In this document: one piece after another, positions 49,985 to 59,079 of the stretch
Position numbering within the stretch: the first letter of the stretch is position 1
Layout of the letters: every line of letters begins with the position of its first letter
Assembly (NCBI GenBank): GCA_002787775.1
Contig: PCUW01000067.1
Location: 60,948 to 124,947 of the forward strand
Length of the DNA stretch: 64,000 nt
Source of the DNA: Bdellovibrionales bacterium CG12_big_fil_rev_8_21_14_0_65_38_15
GTDB lineage: Bacteria > Bdellovibrionota > Bacteriovoracia > Bacteriovoracales > Bacteriovoracaceae
Direction: 5' to 3'
The notes under the pieces: model-generated
The model's input: the letters and a program-made list of their open reading frames with translations, nothing else
The model's database searches: none
What the model was told of the DNA's origin: nothing
Translations under genes and position numbers: made by a program

Positions 49985-52385
49985 CGACAAATTACCATAT
50001 TGGCATTTCGATGATGACTTGATGGTGTACGAGGATGGAAGTCTTGGGGTTGGATTCAGACTTAATGGGATCGACATAAATTGCACAACAAGTGAAAAAA
50101 TAAACCTTATATCACAAAATATTGAACATCTTATTTCAGGTGCTCCTGAAGGTTTAACTTTTCAAATATTTTATAAAGTATCGCCGGATTTTGAATCTGA
50201 AATTAATGCTCACGAACAGTTAAGCTCAACGTCTCCAACCATTTACAAAAATGTTAAAGCATCACGGGTTGAATTTTTCAGAAGTAATATGGAATTTGGG
50301 AATTATTTTAATACAGATATTTTTTTATTCTTACGAAGTGAGAAACACAAATACTCAAAACAGAAGTTTTGGGAAGCACAAAGGAAATATGAACAAATAT
50401 TCAGGCATCAATACTTTAACTATAAGAAGACATTTAAACGTAACTGTAATCAAATAGAGAACTCTCTTAATTATTGTGGATTAAAGCCTCAAAAATTAAC
50501 TCCAGCCGAATGGCATGAAATAGTTTTTGAATATTTCAATTTAGATAGAATCAAAAAATTAGGATTGCCAAAGTATAGAGAAGACAAACTCTTGTTTTCC
50601 CCAAGCTTTTCAGAACAAGTTTTACAATCGGACTTATCCTTAAAAAAGGGCATATTAGAAGTTGATGGATTAAATTATAAGGTAATCACTCTTTCTTTAT
50701 TACCTGAGGGGGTCACTTATTCTGCAATGATTCAAAATCTATTGAAACTTCCCTTTTACTTTTACCTCACACAAGGAATTAAGATTGATGATCAAAAGAA
50801 AGAAATAGAAAAGCTTCAAATTCAAAGAAGACTAGCTCATTCTATGGCATCAGGAAGTAAAAACGTTAGCGATATTGAGTCAGAAAGCAAACTTGGTCAG
50901 ATTGAAGAATTGATAAGAGAACTTTTAGAAGGCTCTGAAAAATTAGTGTCAATGGATTTAAACGTCATTATTTGGGATTCTTCCTTGGAAGAACTTGATA
51001 ATAAATCAGATGCTGTGCTCAAAGCATTTAAATCTCTAAATCAGAGTGAAGGACTAATTGAGATGCATCCAGTTCTTGACGCATTTATTGGTTCTGGGCC
51101 GGGCGTATGTCGAGGCCTAAGGCCCAAGAAGCTAAAAAGCTCAAATGCAGCTCATTTACTACCTGCTTACGGAAATTGGAAAGGAAACAGCACTCCTGTT
51201 TGTCTACTGCCAACAAGAGACTATTCTTTGTTTTCACTCGACCCTTTCGCAAAAGAACTACCTAATTGGAATGGTTTGATATTTGGAGGTTCTGGTGCAG
51301 GAAAAAGCTTCACCATTTGTCAGCTTATGCTCCAATTCTATGGGCAAAATCCCACACCAAAAATCGTATGGATTGACAATGGCGCTTCGTCCCAGAGACT
51401 TTTAGAGGTTCTAGATGGCGAGTTCATTGATCTAAACATTGATTCGAGTATCTGTCTAAATATGTTTGAGCTAGATGATTCTGAAAAGAAACCTACTACA
51501 TCTAAAATTAAGCTAATCCTTGCTGCTCTTGAGTCAATCTTAAAAGATGATGATTCAAAAGGACTACCAAAGCGAGACAAGGCTTTACTTGAAGAGGCAA
51601 TTTTTAAAACCTACGAAAACTGCAAAAAAATAAGTCCTACGCTAGGAGACTTCAAAAAAGTATTAGAAACACACTCTCATCCCGATATGAAAAAGTATGC
51701 TGAAATTTTGTATTCGTGGACGGGAAATACCGCATTTGGAAAGATGCTAGATGGTCAAAGCAATATTAAGCTGTCTAAAGATTTAGTGACAATTGAAATG
51801 AAAGGTCTTGATACTTACCCTGAGCTTCAGAATGTATTTTTACTTCTATTCACAGATTATATAAAAAATGAAGCATCGAAGGATACTTCAAGGCCATATT
51901 TACTAATCATAGATGAAGCATGGAAGCTTTTTGAGACTCCAAGTGGTCTGTCATTTACACTAGAAGCTTACCGAACTTTTAGAAAGTTTAATGGTGGGAT
52001 TTGGTGTATTAGTCAGAATTATAAAGACTTTCTTTCAAATCAAGATATTAAAAATGCTGTATTCCCTAATACGAGTAGCGTATTTATTTTGAGGCAAAGA
52101 AAAATTGATTGGGACGACTTCGGGAAGACGATGGATTTCTCCCTTGACGAAGTAGAAACCATCAAGTCACTAGAATTGGTAAAAGGCGAATATTCTGAAT
52201 TTTTGTATATGCAAGATGAAAACAAGATAATTTTACGTCTTATTCCTGACCCTCTTAGCTACTGGATTTGCACTACTGACGGCCACGACAAAGCAATGAT
52301 CCAGAAAGTGAAAAATAAATTTCCAGATTTACCAACGATTGAAATTCTAAAAAAGATCGCATTTGATCCTAAGGAGGCATCATAA
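49968..52385 (+). CDS. virB4: VirB4/TraC-type conjugation ATPase
   Basis: An 805-residue cytoplasmic ATPase with the family's N-terminal domain (YEDGSLGVGFRLNGIDINCT), Walker A LIFGGSGAGKSFTICQLM (about 436-453), Walker B YLLIIDEAWKLFETPSGLSF and a late SQNYKDFL/QRKIDW segment. This energises assembly of the type IV secretion channel and pilus. Length and motif order fit the TraC/VirB4 family. It is the longest gene of the operon and its stop is 11 bp before the VirB5-like gene. Confidence 0.92.
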   Translation: MYQSFNDKLPYWHFDDDLMVYEDGSLGVGFRLNGIDINCTTSEKINLISQNIEHLISGAPEGLTFQIFYKVSPDFESEINAHEQLSSTSPTIYKNVKASRVEFFRSNMEFGNYFNTDIFLFLRSEKHKYSKQKFWEAQRKYEQIFRHQYFNYKKTFKRNCNQIENSLNYCGLKPQKLTPAEWHEIVFEYFNLDRIKKLGLPKYREDKLLFSPSFSEQVLQSDLSLKKGILEVDGLNYKVITLSLLPEGVTYSAMIQNLLKLPFYFYLTQGIKIDDQKKEIEKLQIQRRLAHSMASGSKNVSDIESESKLGQIEELIRELLEGSEKLVSMDLNVIIWDSSLEELDNKSDAVLKAFKSLNQSEGLIEMHPVLDAFIGSGPGVCRGLRPKKLKSSNAAHLLPAYGNWKGNSTPVCLLPTRDYSLFSLDPFAKELPNWNGLIFGGSGAGKSFTICQLMLQFYGQNPTPKIVWIDNGASSQRLLEVLDGEFIDLNIDSSICLNMFELDDSEKKPTTSKIKLILAALESILKDDDSKGLPKRDKALLEEAIFKTYENCKKISPTLGDFKKVLETHSHPDMKKYAEILYSWTGNTAFGKMLDGQSNIKLSKDLVTIEMKGLDTYPELQNVFLLLFTDYIKNEASKDTSRPYLLIIDEAWKLFETPSGLSFTLEAYRTFRKFNGGIWCISQNYKDFLSNQDIKNAVFPNTSSVFILRQRKIDWDDFGKTMDFSLDEVETIKSLELVKGEYSEFLYMQDENKIILRLIPDPLSYWICTTDGHDKAMIQKVKNKFPDLPTIEILKKIAFDPKEAS

Positions 52386-52396
52386 GACAAATTAAA

Positions 52397-53080
52397 ATGA
52401 TAACTGTAAGTGTTCTGTTAGTCTTTAACAGCAATACGAGTTTTGCATTTTGGGGAGATGGCGGTGCAGGATGGGCACAAATCCCCTACCTAGTAAAAAT
52501 ACTTGCTGAAAACATTAAGAGATATCAACAACTCAAAATGGCAATAGATACAGCAAAGCATGGGAACGACTATATAAAGTTAATTAATGCTGGCTTAGAG
52601 AATTCAATTGGCCTTTTAAACTCACTTCCTATTAAAGATGAGAAAATCTTAGGAGAAATTAAAAATTTCCAAAAGGCCTTTAATACTATTCAAGAAGTTT
52701 ACGGAGCTATTCCAAAATCAGATGAAGCCGCATTACAAATGCTTCATGATCAAACCGTTGCAGAAAGTATCAAAATGGCCACAAGGATTAAAGAATATGC
52801 AGAAAAACAGGAGGAAAATGCAACAAAAATATCTATTCAAAGCCGTAGTGCTTCACCAAAAGGAGCGGCGCGAATGAGTGCTGAAACCAACGCGAAAATC
52901 TTACATACATTGAATCAAATATTAAGGATCAATGGTCAGATTTTAAAACTTCAAGGTGAAAATCTAGCAATGCTCAATAAGGATGGAAAAGATAGTGTTG
53001 GCCATTTTAATAAAATTAATGGCGACATCAGAAAGAGTTTTAAATCATTTGACGGAAGTTTCAGTCTTCCCAAATTCTAA
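52397..53080 (+). CDS. TrbJ/VirB5-like exported protein
   Basis: A 227-residue protein with a signal peptide (VSVLLVFNSNTSFAF) and a helical coiled-coil mature domain (LAENIKRYQQLKMAIDTAKH; VAESIKMATRIKEYAEKQEE; NGQILKLQGENLAMLNKDGK), the pattern of TrbJ/VirB5 minor pilus-tip proteins. It ends exactly at the ATG of the VirB6 gene (1-base overlap). Family assignment is by architecture and operon position. Confidence 0.7.
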   Translation: MITVSVLLVFNSNTSFAFWGDGGAGWAQIPYLVKILAENIKRYQQLKMAIDTAKHGNDYIKLINAGLENSIGLLNSLPIKDEKILGEIKNFQKAFNTIQEVYGAIPKSDEAALQMLHDQTVAESIKMATRIKEYAEKQEENATKISIQSRSASPKGAARMSAETNAKILHTLNQILRINGQILKLQGENLAMLNKDGKDSVGHFNKINGDIRKSFKSFDGSFSLPKF

Positions 53081-54051
53081 TGTTTGAATACCTGCCAGAG
53101 GTATGTCGGGAATTAAATTCTAATATAAGAGAACTATACTGGATACTACTCGTACCATTTACTGTTTTTATTATCATATTAGAATTTTTCAAATTTCCAG
53201 AAGAGAATCCAAATGTCGGAGATATCATCAAGCGTGTGGTTATCTCAATCATTCTTTTGATTTCATTTGACCAGTGTATAAACGCTATTGCAATGGTTGG
53301 CGATGGAGTTACTGAAAGAATTCAAGGGATATCACAACTTTGGGATTTAATGAAACACCTTGAAGATACTTATAAAGACTCCGAGGTGAGTTGGCTTAAA
53401 TTTAGGGAAGCAGTAATTTTCATTCTAAACTTGCTTTCATACATTATTGCCTACGTTGGTGTATTTGTTGCAAATGTTCTCGTACACTTCGTGTGGTCTG
53501 TGCTCTATGTTTGTTCACCTTTGATGATACTTATGTACGTTTCAAAAAGAACATCATTTGTAACTTCAAATTTGTATAAAGGTTTGATCAACGTCGTAGT
53601 ATGGAAAATACTTTGGTCTATTTTAGGAGTCATGCTTTTAAAACTTGCAACCAGTCCCGCAGTTGATAATTGGGATAACTTCCTAACTACAATACTCGTA
53701 AATCTTTGTATCGGCTTATCAATGTTATTTATTCCATTCACTACAAAATCATTGATCAGTGATGGGATGGCAAGTGCCGCATCGGCTCTAGCCGCAGCAC
53801 CAACTTATGCAACAGGGAAAGTTGTAAGTGAAGTGGCTAAGAGACAAGGAAAACGAGCAATAAGTGGAACTGCACAAGGCACCAAAAATGGATTTTCAAG
53901 AATGGGAGTAGGAATGAAAAACAACATAAGTAAAGCAAAAACGAATTTCGCTGAAAAGATGAATCAAATGCGAACAATTAATCAATCCAGAAAAACGCCA
54001 AGTAATGTCATTGGTGTGGATTTTAAAAATAGGAGAAAACTAGATGAATAA
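53080..54051 (+). CDS. VirB6/TrbL-type polytopic channel protein
   Basis: A 323-residue inner-membrane protein with about five or six transmembrane helices (WILLVPFTVFIIILEFFKF, VVISIILLISFDQCINAI, ILNLLSYIIAYVGVFVANVL, VWSVLYVCSPLMILMYV, FLTTILVNLCIGLSMLFIPF) and a basic cytoplasmic C-terminal tail (NISKAKTNFAEKMNQMRTIN). This matches VirB6/TrbL, which forms part of the translocation pathway. Its end overlaps the VirB8 gene by 8 bp. Confidence 0.8.
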   Translation: MFEYLPEVCRELNSNIRELYWILLVPFTVFIIILEFFKFPEENPNVGDIIKRVVISIILLISFDQCINAIAMVGDGVTERIQGISQLWDLMKHLEDTYKDSEVSWLKFREAVIFILNLLSYIIAYVGVFVANVLVHFVWSVLYVCSPLMILMYVSKRTSFVTSNLYKGLINVVVWKILWSILGVMLLKLATSPAVDNWDNFLTTILVNLCIGLSMLFIPFTTKSLISDGMASAASALAAAPTYATGKVVSEVAKRQGKRAISGTAQGTKNGFSRMGVGMKNNISKAKTNFAEKMNQMRTINQSRKTPSNVIGVDFKNRRKLDE

Positions 54052-54616
54052 TCTCAGCCCTAGAACACAATGGTTGGCGTTAAACAGAATAGCAAACACT
54101 TATAAGGTAATATGCTTTTCTTTAGCAGGTGCACTTGTATTTTCCTTGTGTATTTTGGCTTATGTATCAACTTTACCACCAATTGTCGTAAGTAAGGATA
54201 TCAATGGAATAGAGAGGTATTCCTCAAACAGAGAAAACATAGGTTTACAAAATGAAGAGATCAAAAATTTTGTAAAAATCTTTATTACTCGTAACTATAC
54301 ATGGGAGAAAATGAATGATCCTGCACACCTGATAAATATAAGACCATTTGTCACAGAGGATTTCTTAAAGCTATTGAGTAGCAACAAAAATAATAATGCC
54401 AAAAAACTTGATGGAGTATCTCAATATGTCGGAAATATAAAAGTTTCCGTATCAGACAAAGAAATCATCGCACAGTTTGACAAGATTGTTCGTTTAAAAG
54501 GACTACCACTTGTCTCTGTAACCCAAATTTCATTGCAAATCATTAAAGATACGCCAAACAAGTGGAATCCAGTTGGTTTATATGTCAACGGACTCATCGA
54601 ACATGGAGATAAATAG
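54044..54616 (+). CDS. VirB8/TraE-like periplasmic assembly factor
   Basis: The protein (190 residues) has a short cytoplasmic N-terminus, one transmembrane helix (FSLAGALVFSLCILAYVS) and a periplasmic NTF2-like domain (FVKIFITRNYTWEKMNDPAH, YVGNIKVSVSDKEIIAQFDK, LVSVTQISLQIIKDTPNKWN). That is the VirB8/TraE arrangement linking inner- and outer-membrane parts. The stop overlaps the VirB9 start (TAGTG region), so coupling continues. Confidence 0.75.
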   Translation: MNNLSPRTQWLALNRIANTYKVICFSLAGALVFSLCILAYVSTLPPIVVSKDINGIERYSSNRENIGLQNEEIKNFVKIFITRNYTWEKMNDPAHLINIRPFVTEDFLKLLSSNKNNNAKKLDGVSQYVGNIKVSVSDKEIIAQFDKIVRLKGLPLVSVTQISLQIIKDTPNKWNPVGLYVNGLIEHGDK

Positions 54617-55335
54617 TGAATAAATTAATTCTAATAGGAACTTTGCTTATTTTAAGCAATTTAGCTTTTGCAGGGAATATTAGGTCAATTGAAGTTTCCT
54701 CTAAAAAGATGGAATACATCAATCTTAAACTTGGTCAATCTACCGTTTTACGATTTAAAGAAACCCCGAAAAAAGTTGTTATTGGAAATCAAAATTATTT
54801 CAACATCGAATTTGTCGGAAGTGACATTACCATTCAACCGCAAGCTCAAGTAAAAACTAATCTTTTTGTATACGGTGAGTATCATACTTTTGGATTTATC
54901 CTAAACGTTGGATCAGGTGGATCTTATGATGATCTTGTTAATATTTCATGGGAAGCTCCAATGTTTGTTACGCAGAAAAAAAGCTATAAGCTCTTAAGTA
55001 AATCTATCAACAAGAAAATTAGGTTAAAAGATGGCCTTGAATGTAGTCTTGATTCCTTAAAAGAACTGAAAAAAGATTTTTTTGTACTTGATTTTACAAT
55101 CAGAAACAATTCAAAGAATAAACTATCAAGCCAAAAACTAGATACTTTCCTGAGTCGATCTAAAATTAAACTTCCTAAGCAGCGGCTTATATTTTCTGGA
55201 AATCAGATTGAATCAGGCCTTGGAATTAAAGGGAGATTGTTTTTTGAGCTAAATGAGAGGAAAGGATTCACATTTCACGTTACAAATGGGGATGATCAAT
55301 CAACCACGATTATATCTAGAGGATATTTATTATAA
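54616..55335 (+). CDS. VirB9/TraK-like outer-membrane channel protein
   Basis: Signal peptide (NKLILIGTLLILSNLAFA) and a beta-rich protein: INLKLGQSTVLRFKETPKKV, GNQNYFNIEFVGSDITIQPQ and NLFVYGEYHTFGFILNVGSG (the 'T..YGxYHTFGFIL' stretch is typical), ending in RLFFELNERKGFTFHVTN. Size 239 residues, standard. It forms the outer-membrane ring with VirB10 and probably a VirB7-type lipoprotein. Confidence 0.8.
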   Translation: MNKLILIGTLLILSNLAFAGNIRSIEVSSKKMEYINLKLGQSTVLRFKETPKKVVIGNQNYFNIEFVGSDITIQPQAQVKTNLFVYGEYHTFGFILNVGSGGSYDDLVNISWEAPMFVTQKKSYKLLSKSINKKIRLKDGLECSLDSLKELKKDFFVLDFTIRNNSKNKLSSQKLDTFLSRSKIKLPKQRLIFSGNQIESGLGIKGRLFFELNERKGFTFHVTNGDDQSTTIISRGYLL

Positions 55336-55352
55336 AAAAAATCCAAGACGTA

Positions 55353-56270
55353 TTGAAAAGACTCTTTATAATTGAGTCGGAAGGAAAGCGCACCGCAAAT
55401 GTAAAAGCAATCACTCTCATTTCTTTAATTACAATAGTGTTTGGTTTTGCTCTATCAAAAATATTTGGAAAAACTGAAAATAGTGCAATTATCAAGCATG
55501 TAAGTAGAGAGTTGATAAATGATGAAAAGTTTCAAACAAGTGACAAAATTAATTCTGAAGAAGTTAAAGCAAATGGGCCTATCAAGGACGCAAAAGATGT
55601 CAAAAGGAAATCTACAAAGAAAATCAAAACTCTTCCCGTTCCTGAGTTTAACCTAAGGGCCAAGCAGGTAATTACAAGAGATGATCTGCCAAATCTAAAA
55701 AGCTCACTCCCAACCGGAAGTAATTTTATCGGAAAACTAATTACTCCTATCGACACAAGGGATGAAAAGCAATTCATTAAAGTTCTTCTCCCCTATGGTG
55801 GTTCGAGAAATGGAAGCAAGTTGCTAGACAAAGACACAATGTTACTTGGTTCTGTTCAGTACAGTGGAACTGGCGAGAAGGTATTTATTAATTTTATAAA
55901 AGCGATTTTGCCAACTGGTCATGAAATTGAGATTAGTGCACAAGCTTTAAATCCAAGCGATTACTCAACAGGTATTAAAGGTGAACATCATGGAACAGCA
56001 GGAGTAAGAATCGCGACAACATTAGGGCTTAGTATGGTTTCGGGAATGACCGAAGTTTTAACAGAGAAAAAAGCTCTTGGTGAGAGTGGAGCAATTACCC
56101 CCAAGGCCACAATGAAAAACGCTATGTATCATGGTGTTTCTAAGGTTGCTGATATGGAAGCATCAAGACAAGCTGGTGAACTTGCTCAGGAAAAGCCATA
56201 TGTAACTATCGAAGCTGGAATTGATTTAATTGTTTCGTTAACGGCTCCGTTTAGAGGGTCTCGTGATTAA
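55353..56270 (+). CDS. VirB10/TraB-like inner/outer-membrane bridging protein
   Basis: At least 305 residues: basic N-terminus, transmembrane helix (AITLISLITIVFGFALSKIF), a Lys-rich linker, and a C-terminal beta-barrel domain (LPTGSNFIGKLITPIDTRDE; FINFIKAILPTGHEIEISAQ; GIKGEHHGTAGVRIATTLGL) as in TrbI/VirB10. The listed start is TTG with no ribosome site. An ATT codon at 55329 in the same frame has GAGG 6 bases upstream and overlaps the previous stop, so translation may begin there, adding IKKIQDVL. It spans both membranes and gates the channel. Confidence 0.75.
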   Translation: MKRLFIIESEGKRTANVKAITLISLITIVFGFALSKIFGKTENSAIIKHVSRELINDEKFQTSDKINSEEVKANGPIKDAKDVKRKSTKKIKTLPVPEFNLRAKQVITRDDLPNLKSSLPTGSNFIGKLITPIDTRDEKQFIKVLLPYGGSRNGSKLLDKDTMLLGSVQYSGTGEKVFINFIKAILPTGHEIEISAQALNPSDYSTGIKGEHHGTAGVRIATTLGLSMVSGMTEVLTEKKALGESGAITPKATMKNAMYHGVSKVADMEASRQAGELAQEKPYVTIEAGIDLIVSLTAPFRGSRD

Positions 56271-57759
56271 AAGCCAGAGTAACAAAGAGCATGTAGCAGT
56301 TGAAAGGGTATTTGATGGTATTGGGATTCTGATTACAAGATATTTCAGAATCTTCACCTTAGGGATTAAAAACGTAAAAATAAAGAACCCATACTTTTGG
56401 GGATGTTCAATATTAACGACTTTATTCATATTCTGTATAACTTATGAATATGATTTTATCGTAATTTTAAAATTGATCTTTCCACAATTCTTTGGGGAAT
56501 TTCTTACGGTCAAACTGGTATCCATGTCATGGATCATTTATTTTTTGACGTTCTTAGTTTTTAGTTTCTTTCTTTTTATACCATTACTAGGAATAAAGGA
56601 GTTCAAAAACATTAAAAAATACCAAAATGATTTTGACTTCTTGTCCTTAAGAGCTGGAAATGGCTCAACTCCTAAAGTTATCAAGGTTATAGAACTTGAT
56701 GAGAATAAAACAAGAGTAATTATAAAAAGTGAAGGAATTGGCCTTGATAAATATCAGTCGAAAGAAAGTGATCTCACCTGTGCGTTAGGACAGATTGTTG
56801 AAAATATTAGCTTGTGTAAAAATCCAAGATACATTTCCTTTAATCTAACAAGGAAGAGATTGCCTGAAAAAATCAGTTTCTATGAATTACCTGAAGTAAA
56901 AGAATCTCCACTCAGTTTTAAACTTGGTGAATCTCTAGGTGGATTTGAACAACAAACTTTGGCCACGCTTCCACACATGCTTATAGCAGGTACAACTGGA
57001 GGTGGAAAAAGTGTTTTTTTCAAACAAACACTTCTCTCCATTCTTAAGTCTACAGAAAATGTGCAGATGTATCTCCTTGACTTAAAAAAAGGTGTTGAAA
57101 TGCGTCCCTTTGAGGAATTGCCTAATGTAAAAGTTATCAAAACTGAGCAAGATGCAGTGGCGGTGCTTGAAAAGTTAAAAGATGAAATGGAGAGACGTTT
57201 TGAGATCATCGAGGCTGAGAAAGTAAAAGATATTGGGTCAGCACGGAAAAAATTAGACAGAATCATTATTGGGATTGATGAAGCCTCTGTTCTCTACACA
57301 AAGGTTAGGTCAGATTCGACTAAGAAAGATTTAATCAATAAGGCAAGAGAACTCACTGATGAACTTTCTAAATTATCCCGAGCAGCAGGAATACATCTAA
57401 TTTTAGCTACACAAAAGGTAACTAAGGAGACAATTGACACAAAGGTACAAGAGAACATAGGAGGACGAATGTGCTTCAGGATGAATACATTTCAAGGATC
57501 GAATACGGTGCTAGGAAACAAAATGGCTCATGAACTACCAGATGTAAAAGGCCGTGGGATATGGGCAAGTGGTAATAAGTTTATTGAAGTTCAAACACCT
57601 TTTTTGTCTGAAGAAGAACTTGAAGGTGAATTAGCAGTACTTTCAAAGGAGTATAAAGATAAAACTAGAAAATTCATTGGCCCTGTAATTGAAATAATTA
57701 ATTCAAATACCAGCCAAGAACTAGACGTATTTGAAGGAGAAGATAAAAAAGATGCTTGA
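56263..57759 (+). CDS. FtsK/SpoIIIE-type ATPase, probable coupling protein
   Basis: The product (498 residues) has two N-terminal transmembrane helices (NPYFWGCSILTTLFIFCITY; IIYFLTFLVFSFFLFIPLLG), then an FtsK/SpoIIIE motor: HMLIAGTTGGGKSVFFKQTL (Walker A), QMYLLDLKKGVEMRPFEELP, IIIGIDEASVLYT (Walker B) and RAAGIHLILATQKVTKETID (sensor I). This differs from VirD4/TraD couplers, resembling DNA-pumping FtsK and the coupling proteins of ICEBs1 or Streptomyces plasmids. GTG start with GAGGG; it overlaps the VirB10 stop. It presumably pumps ICE DNA to the secretion channel. Confidence 0.82.
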   Translation: MIKSQSNKEHVAVERVFDGIGILITRYFRIFTLGIKNVKIKNPYFWGCSILTTLFIFCITYEYDFIVILKLIFPQFFGEFLTVKLVSMSWIIYFLTFLVFSFFLFIPLLGIKEFKNIKKYQNDFDFLSLRAGNGSTPKVIKVIELDENKTRVIIKSEGIGLDKYQSKESDLTCALGQIVENISLCKNPRYISFNLTRKRLPEKISFYELPEVKESPLSFKLGESLGGFEQQTLATLPHMLIAGTTGGGKSVFFKQTLLSILKSTENVQMYLLDLKKGVEMRPFEELPNVKVIKTEQDAVAVLEKLKDEMERRFEIIEAEKVKDIGSARKKLDRIIIGIDEASVLYTKVRSDSTKKDLINKARELTDELSKLSRAAGIHLILATQKVTKETIDTKVQENIGGRMCFRMNTFQGSNTVLGNKMAHELPDVKGRGIWASGNKFIEVQTPFLSEEELEGELAVLSKEYKDKTRKFIGPVIEIINSNTSQELDVFEGEDKKDA

Positions 57760-58504
57760 TTATAGGTTCCCAAAGATTCATATCACGGAAAGAGACATCA
57801 AGTTATTTGACCTTTTATTTCAATACAAAGTAGCTACAGCTAAGCAAATTCTCAAATATTGCTATAAGGGATCAAGTTTAAATAATGTACGCTATCGCCT
57901 TAAAAGACTTTGCAATGTAAAACTAGTTCAATCTTTAGGTCATAAGCAAGGAAATGATTTAATTTTTATCTATTCACTTACGGGTAAAGGCATGCGTTTT
58001 ATTAAAGAACGTTATTCAGGCTACAGTAAGAATTTGAAATTAAAATCGGAAGTTCCAGATCATGATTTAGTTCTCTTAGACATAGGTCAACGATTAAAAA
58101 GAAATGAAATGCTTGAAAACTATTTGACTGAAAATCTTATTCAGGCAAATCCAAGTTTTCAAGATCACAAAATCTTTAGTCATTTTGTGCAGATTCGCAG
58201 TGATGCATTTGTAAATTTTAATTTCAAAACAAAACAATTTAGAGTGGCTGTGGAATATGAGAACACTACAAAGTCTATTAGTCGGTATGAAAAACTAGTA
58301 TCAAATTATTACTTGTCGTCGCAAGTGGATTTAATTTTTTACTTCTACAAGGAGAAGTCAATATTCAAAAATATTTGCAAAATTGAAGAAATGAACTGGA
58401 AGTCCAATCAGAAAAAGTTTTACTTTTGCTCGATTGAAAATTTCCATCAGGATACTAACAAAATCACTTTAGAGAATTGTATAGGTAACAAAATCTATCT
58501 TTAA
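57752..58504 (+). CDS. Replication-relaxation-like protein with winged HTH start
   Basis: A 250-residue protein: FPKIHITERDIKLFDLLFQY and KVATAKQILKYCYKGSSLNN form an N-terminal winged HTH, followed by a region (HDLVLLDIGQRLKRNEMLEN, PSFQDHKIFSHFVQIRSDAF, FRVAVEYENTTKSISRYEKL) resembling the 'replication-relaxation' family (Replic_Relax) that accompanies FtsK-like coupling genes on Gram-positive plasmids. It could bind origin-of-transfer DNA or nick it; a relaxase tyrosine cannot be assigned. The ATG overlaps the FtsK stop by 8 bases. The call is moderate. Confidence 0.6.
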   Translation: MLDYRFPKIHITERDIKLFDLLFQYKVATAKQILKYCYKGSSLNNVRYRLKRLCNVKLVQSLGHKQGNDLIFIYSLTGKGMRFIKERYSGYSKNLKLKSEVPDHDLVLLDIGQRLKRNEMLENYLTENLIQANPSFQDHKIFSHFVQIRSDAFVNFNFKTKQFRVAVEYENTTKSISRYEKLVSNYYLSSQVDLIFYFYKEKSIFKNICKIEEMNWKSNQKKFYFCSIENFHQDTNKITLENCIGNKIYL

Positions 58505-58517
58505 AGTTCACTAATTA

Positions 58518-58549
58518 CCTTAGTGGCACCTTGAATGGGTGTACTAAGG
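58518..58549 (+). terminator. Hairpin after the transfer operon
   Basis: CCTTAGT (58518-58524) pairs with ACTAAGG (58543-58549), with an inner CACC/GGTG stem and a short loop. No T-run follows, so termination may be weak or the structure may process the RNA. Confidence 0.45.
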
Positions 58550-58595
58550 TCAAATCTTATAAATACCTAAAACTACAGGTTTATTTTTTTAATTT

Positions 58596-58609
58596 CTGAC
58601 CACGGTCAG
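58596..58609. promoter_or_regulatory. Near-perfect palindrome CTGACC-AC-GGTCAG
   Basis: Six-base arms around two central bases sit 14 bp upstream of the ATG of the glycine-zipper lipoprotein gene, covering the likely promoter or leader. The next genes include an XRE repressor (60368) that might bind it; inference only. Confidence 0.4.
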
Positions 58610-58623
58610 TAATGAGGAGATTT

Positions 58624-59079
58624 ATGCGTAATACATTTATTTTGGTGCTATTGGGATCAGTAGTAATGACGGGTTGTTCGACTATGAGGGACTCTCTTAT
58701 CGTAGGAACATCAAGTGGAGCAGCTACAGGTGCAGTTGTCGGTGCATCTATGAATAGAGATAACAAAGGGAAAGGTGCTCTACAAGGAGCACTCGTTGGC
58801 GGTGCTATCAGTGCTGTTGCTTCATATTTTATCCATAAAGGGTTAAAGAAGCGCGACGATGACGTTAGAAGGAACACACTATTTAATTTGGATAAGTTTG
58901 GAGTAGATCATCCCCAAAACTTTTCAGAGGGATACTCTCCGGTAATTTCTAAGCCAGTCGTAGAAAGACAGTGGATTGAAACTCAAGTTCAAGGAAAAAA
59001 ACTAATTGAAGGTCACAGGATATGGGTAATTTCTGAAGACCCTCAATGGGTTCCTTCTAGCAAAAAGGGCAAAAAATAA
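58624..59079 (+). CDS. Glycine-zipper outer-membrane lipoprotein (possible VirB7-like)
   Basis: The 151-residue product has the lipobox VVMTGCSTM, then a glycine-zipper (SSGAATGAVVGASMNRDNKG, GALQGALVGGAISAVASYFI), a basic stretch and a soluble tail (ERQWIETQVQGKKLIEGHRI). Glycine-zipper lipoproteins occur in outer-membrane assembly factors; here a VirB7-like stabiliser role is plausible. ATG 58624 is preferred since the upstream ATG overlaps the GAGGAG ribosome site. It overlaps the next lipoprotein gene by 1 base. Confidence 0.7.
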   Translation: MRNTFILVLLGSVVMTGCSTMRDSLIVGTSSGAATGAVVGASMNRDNKGKGALQGALVGGAISAVASYFIHKGLKKRDDDVRRNTLFNLDKFGVDHPQNFSEGYSPVISKPVVERQWIETQVQGKKLIEGHRIWVISEDPQWVPSSKKGKK

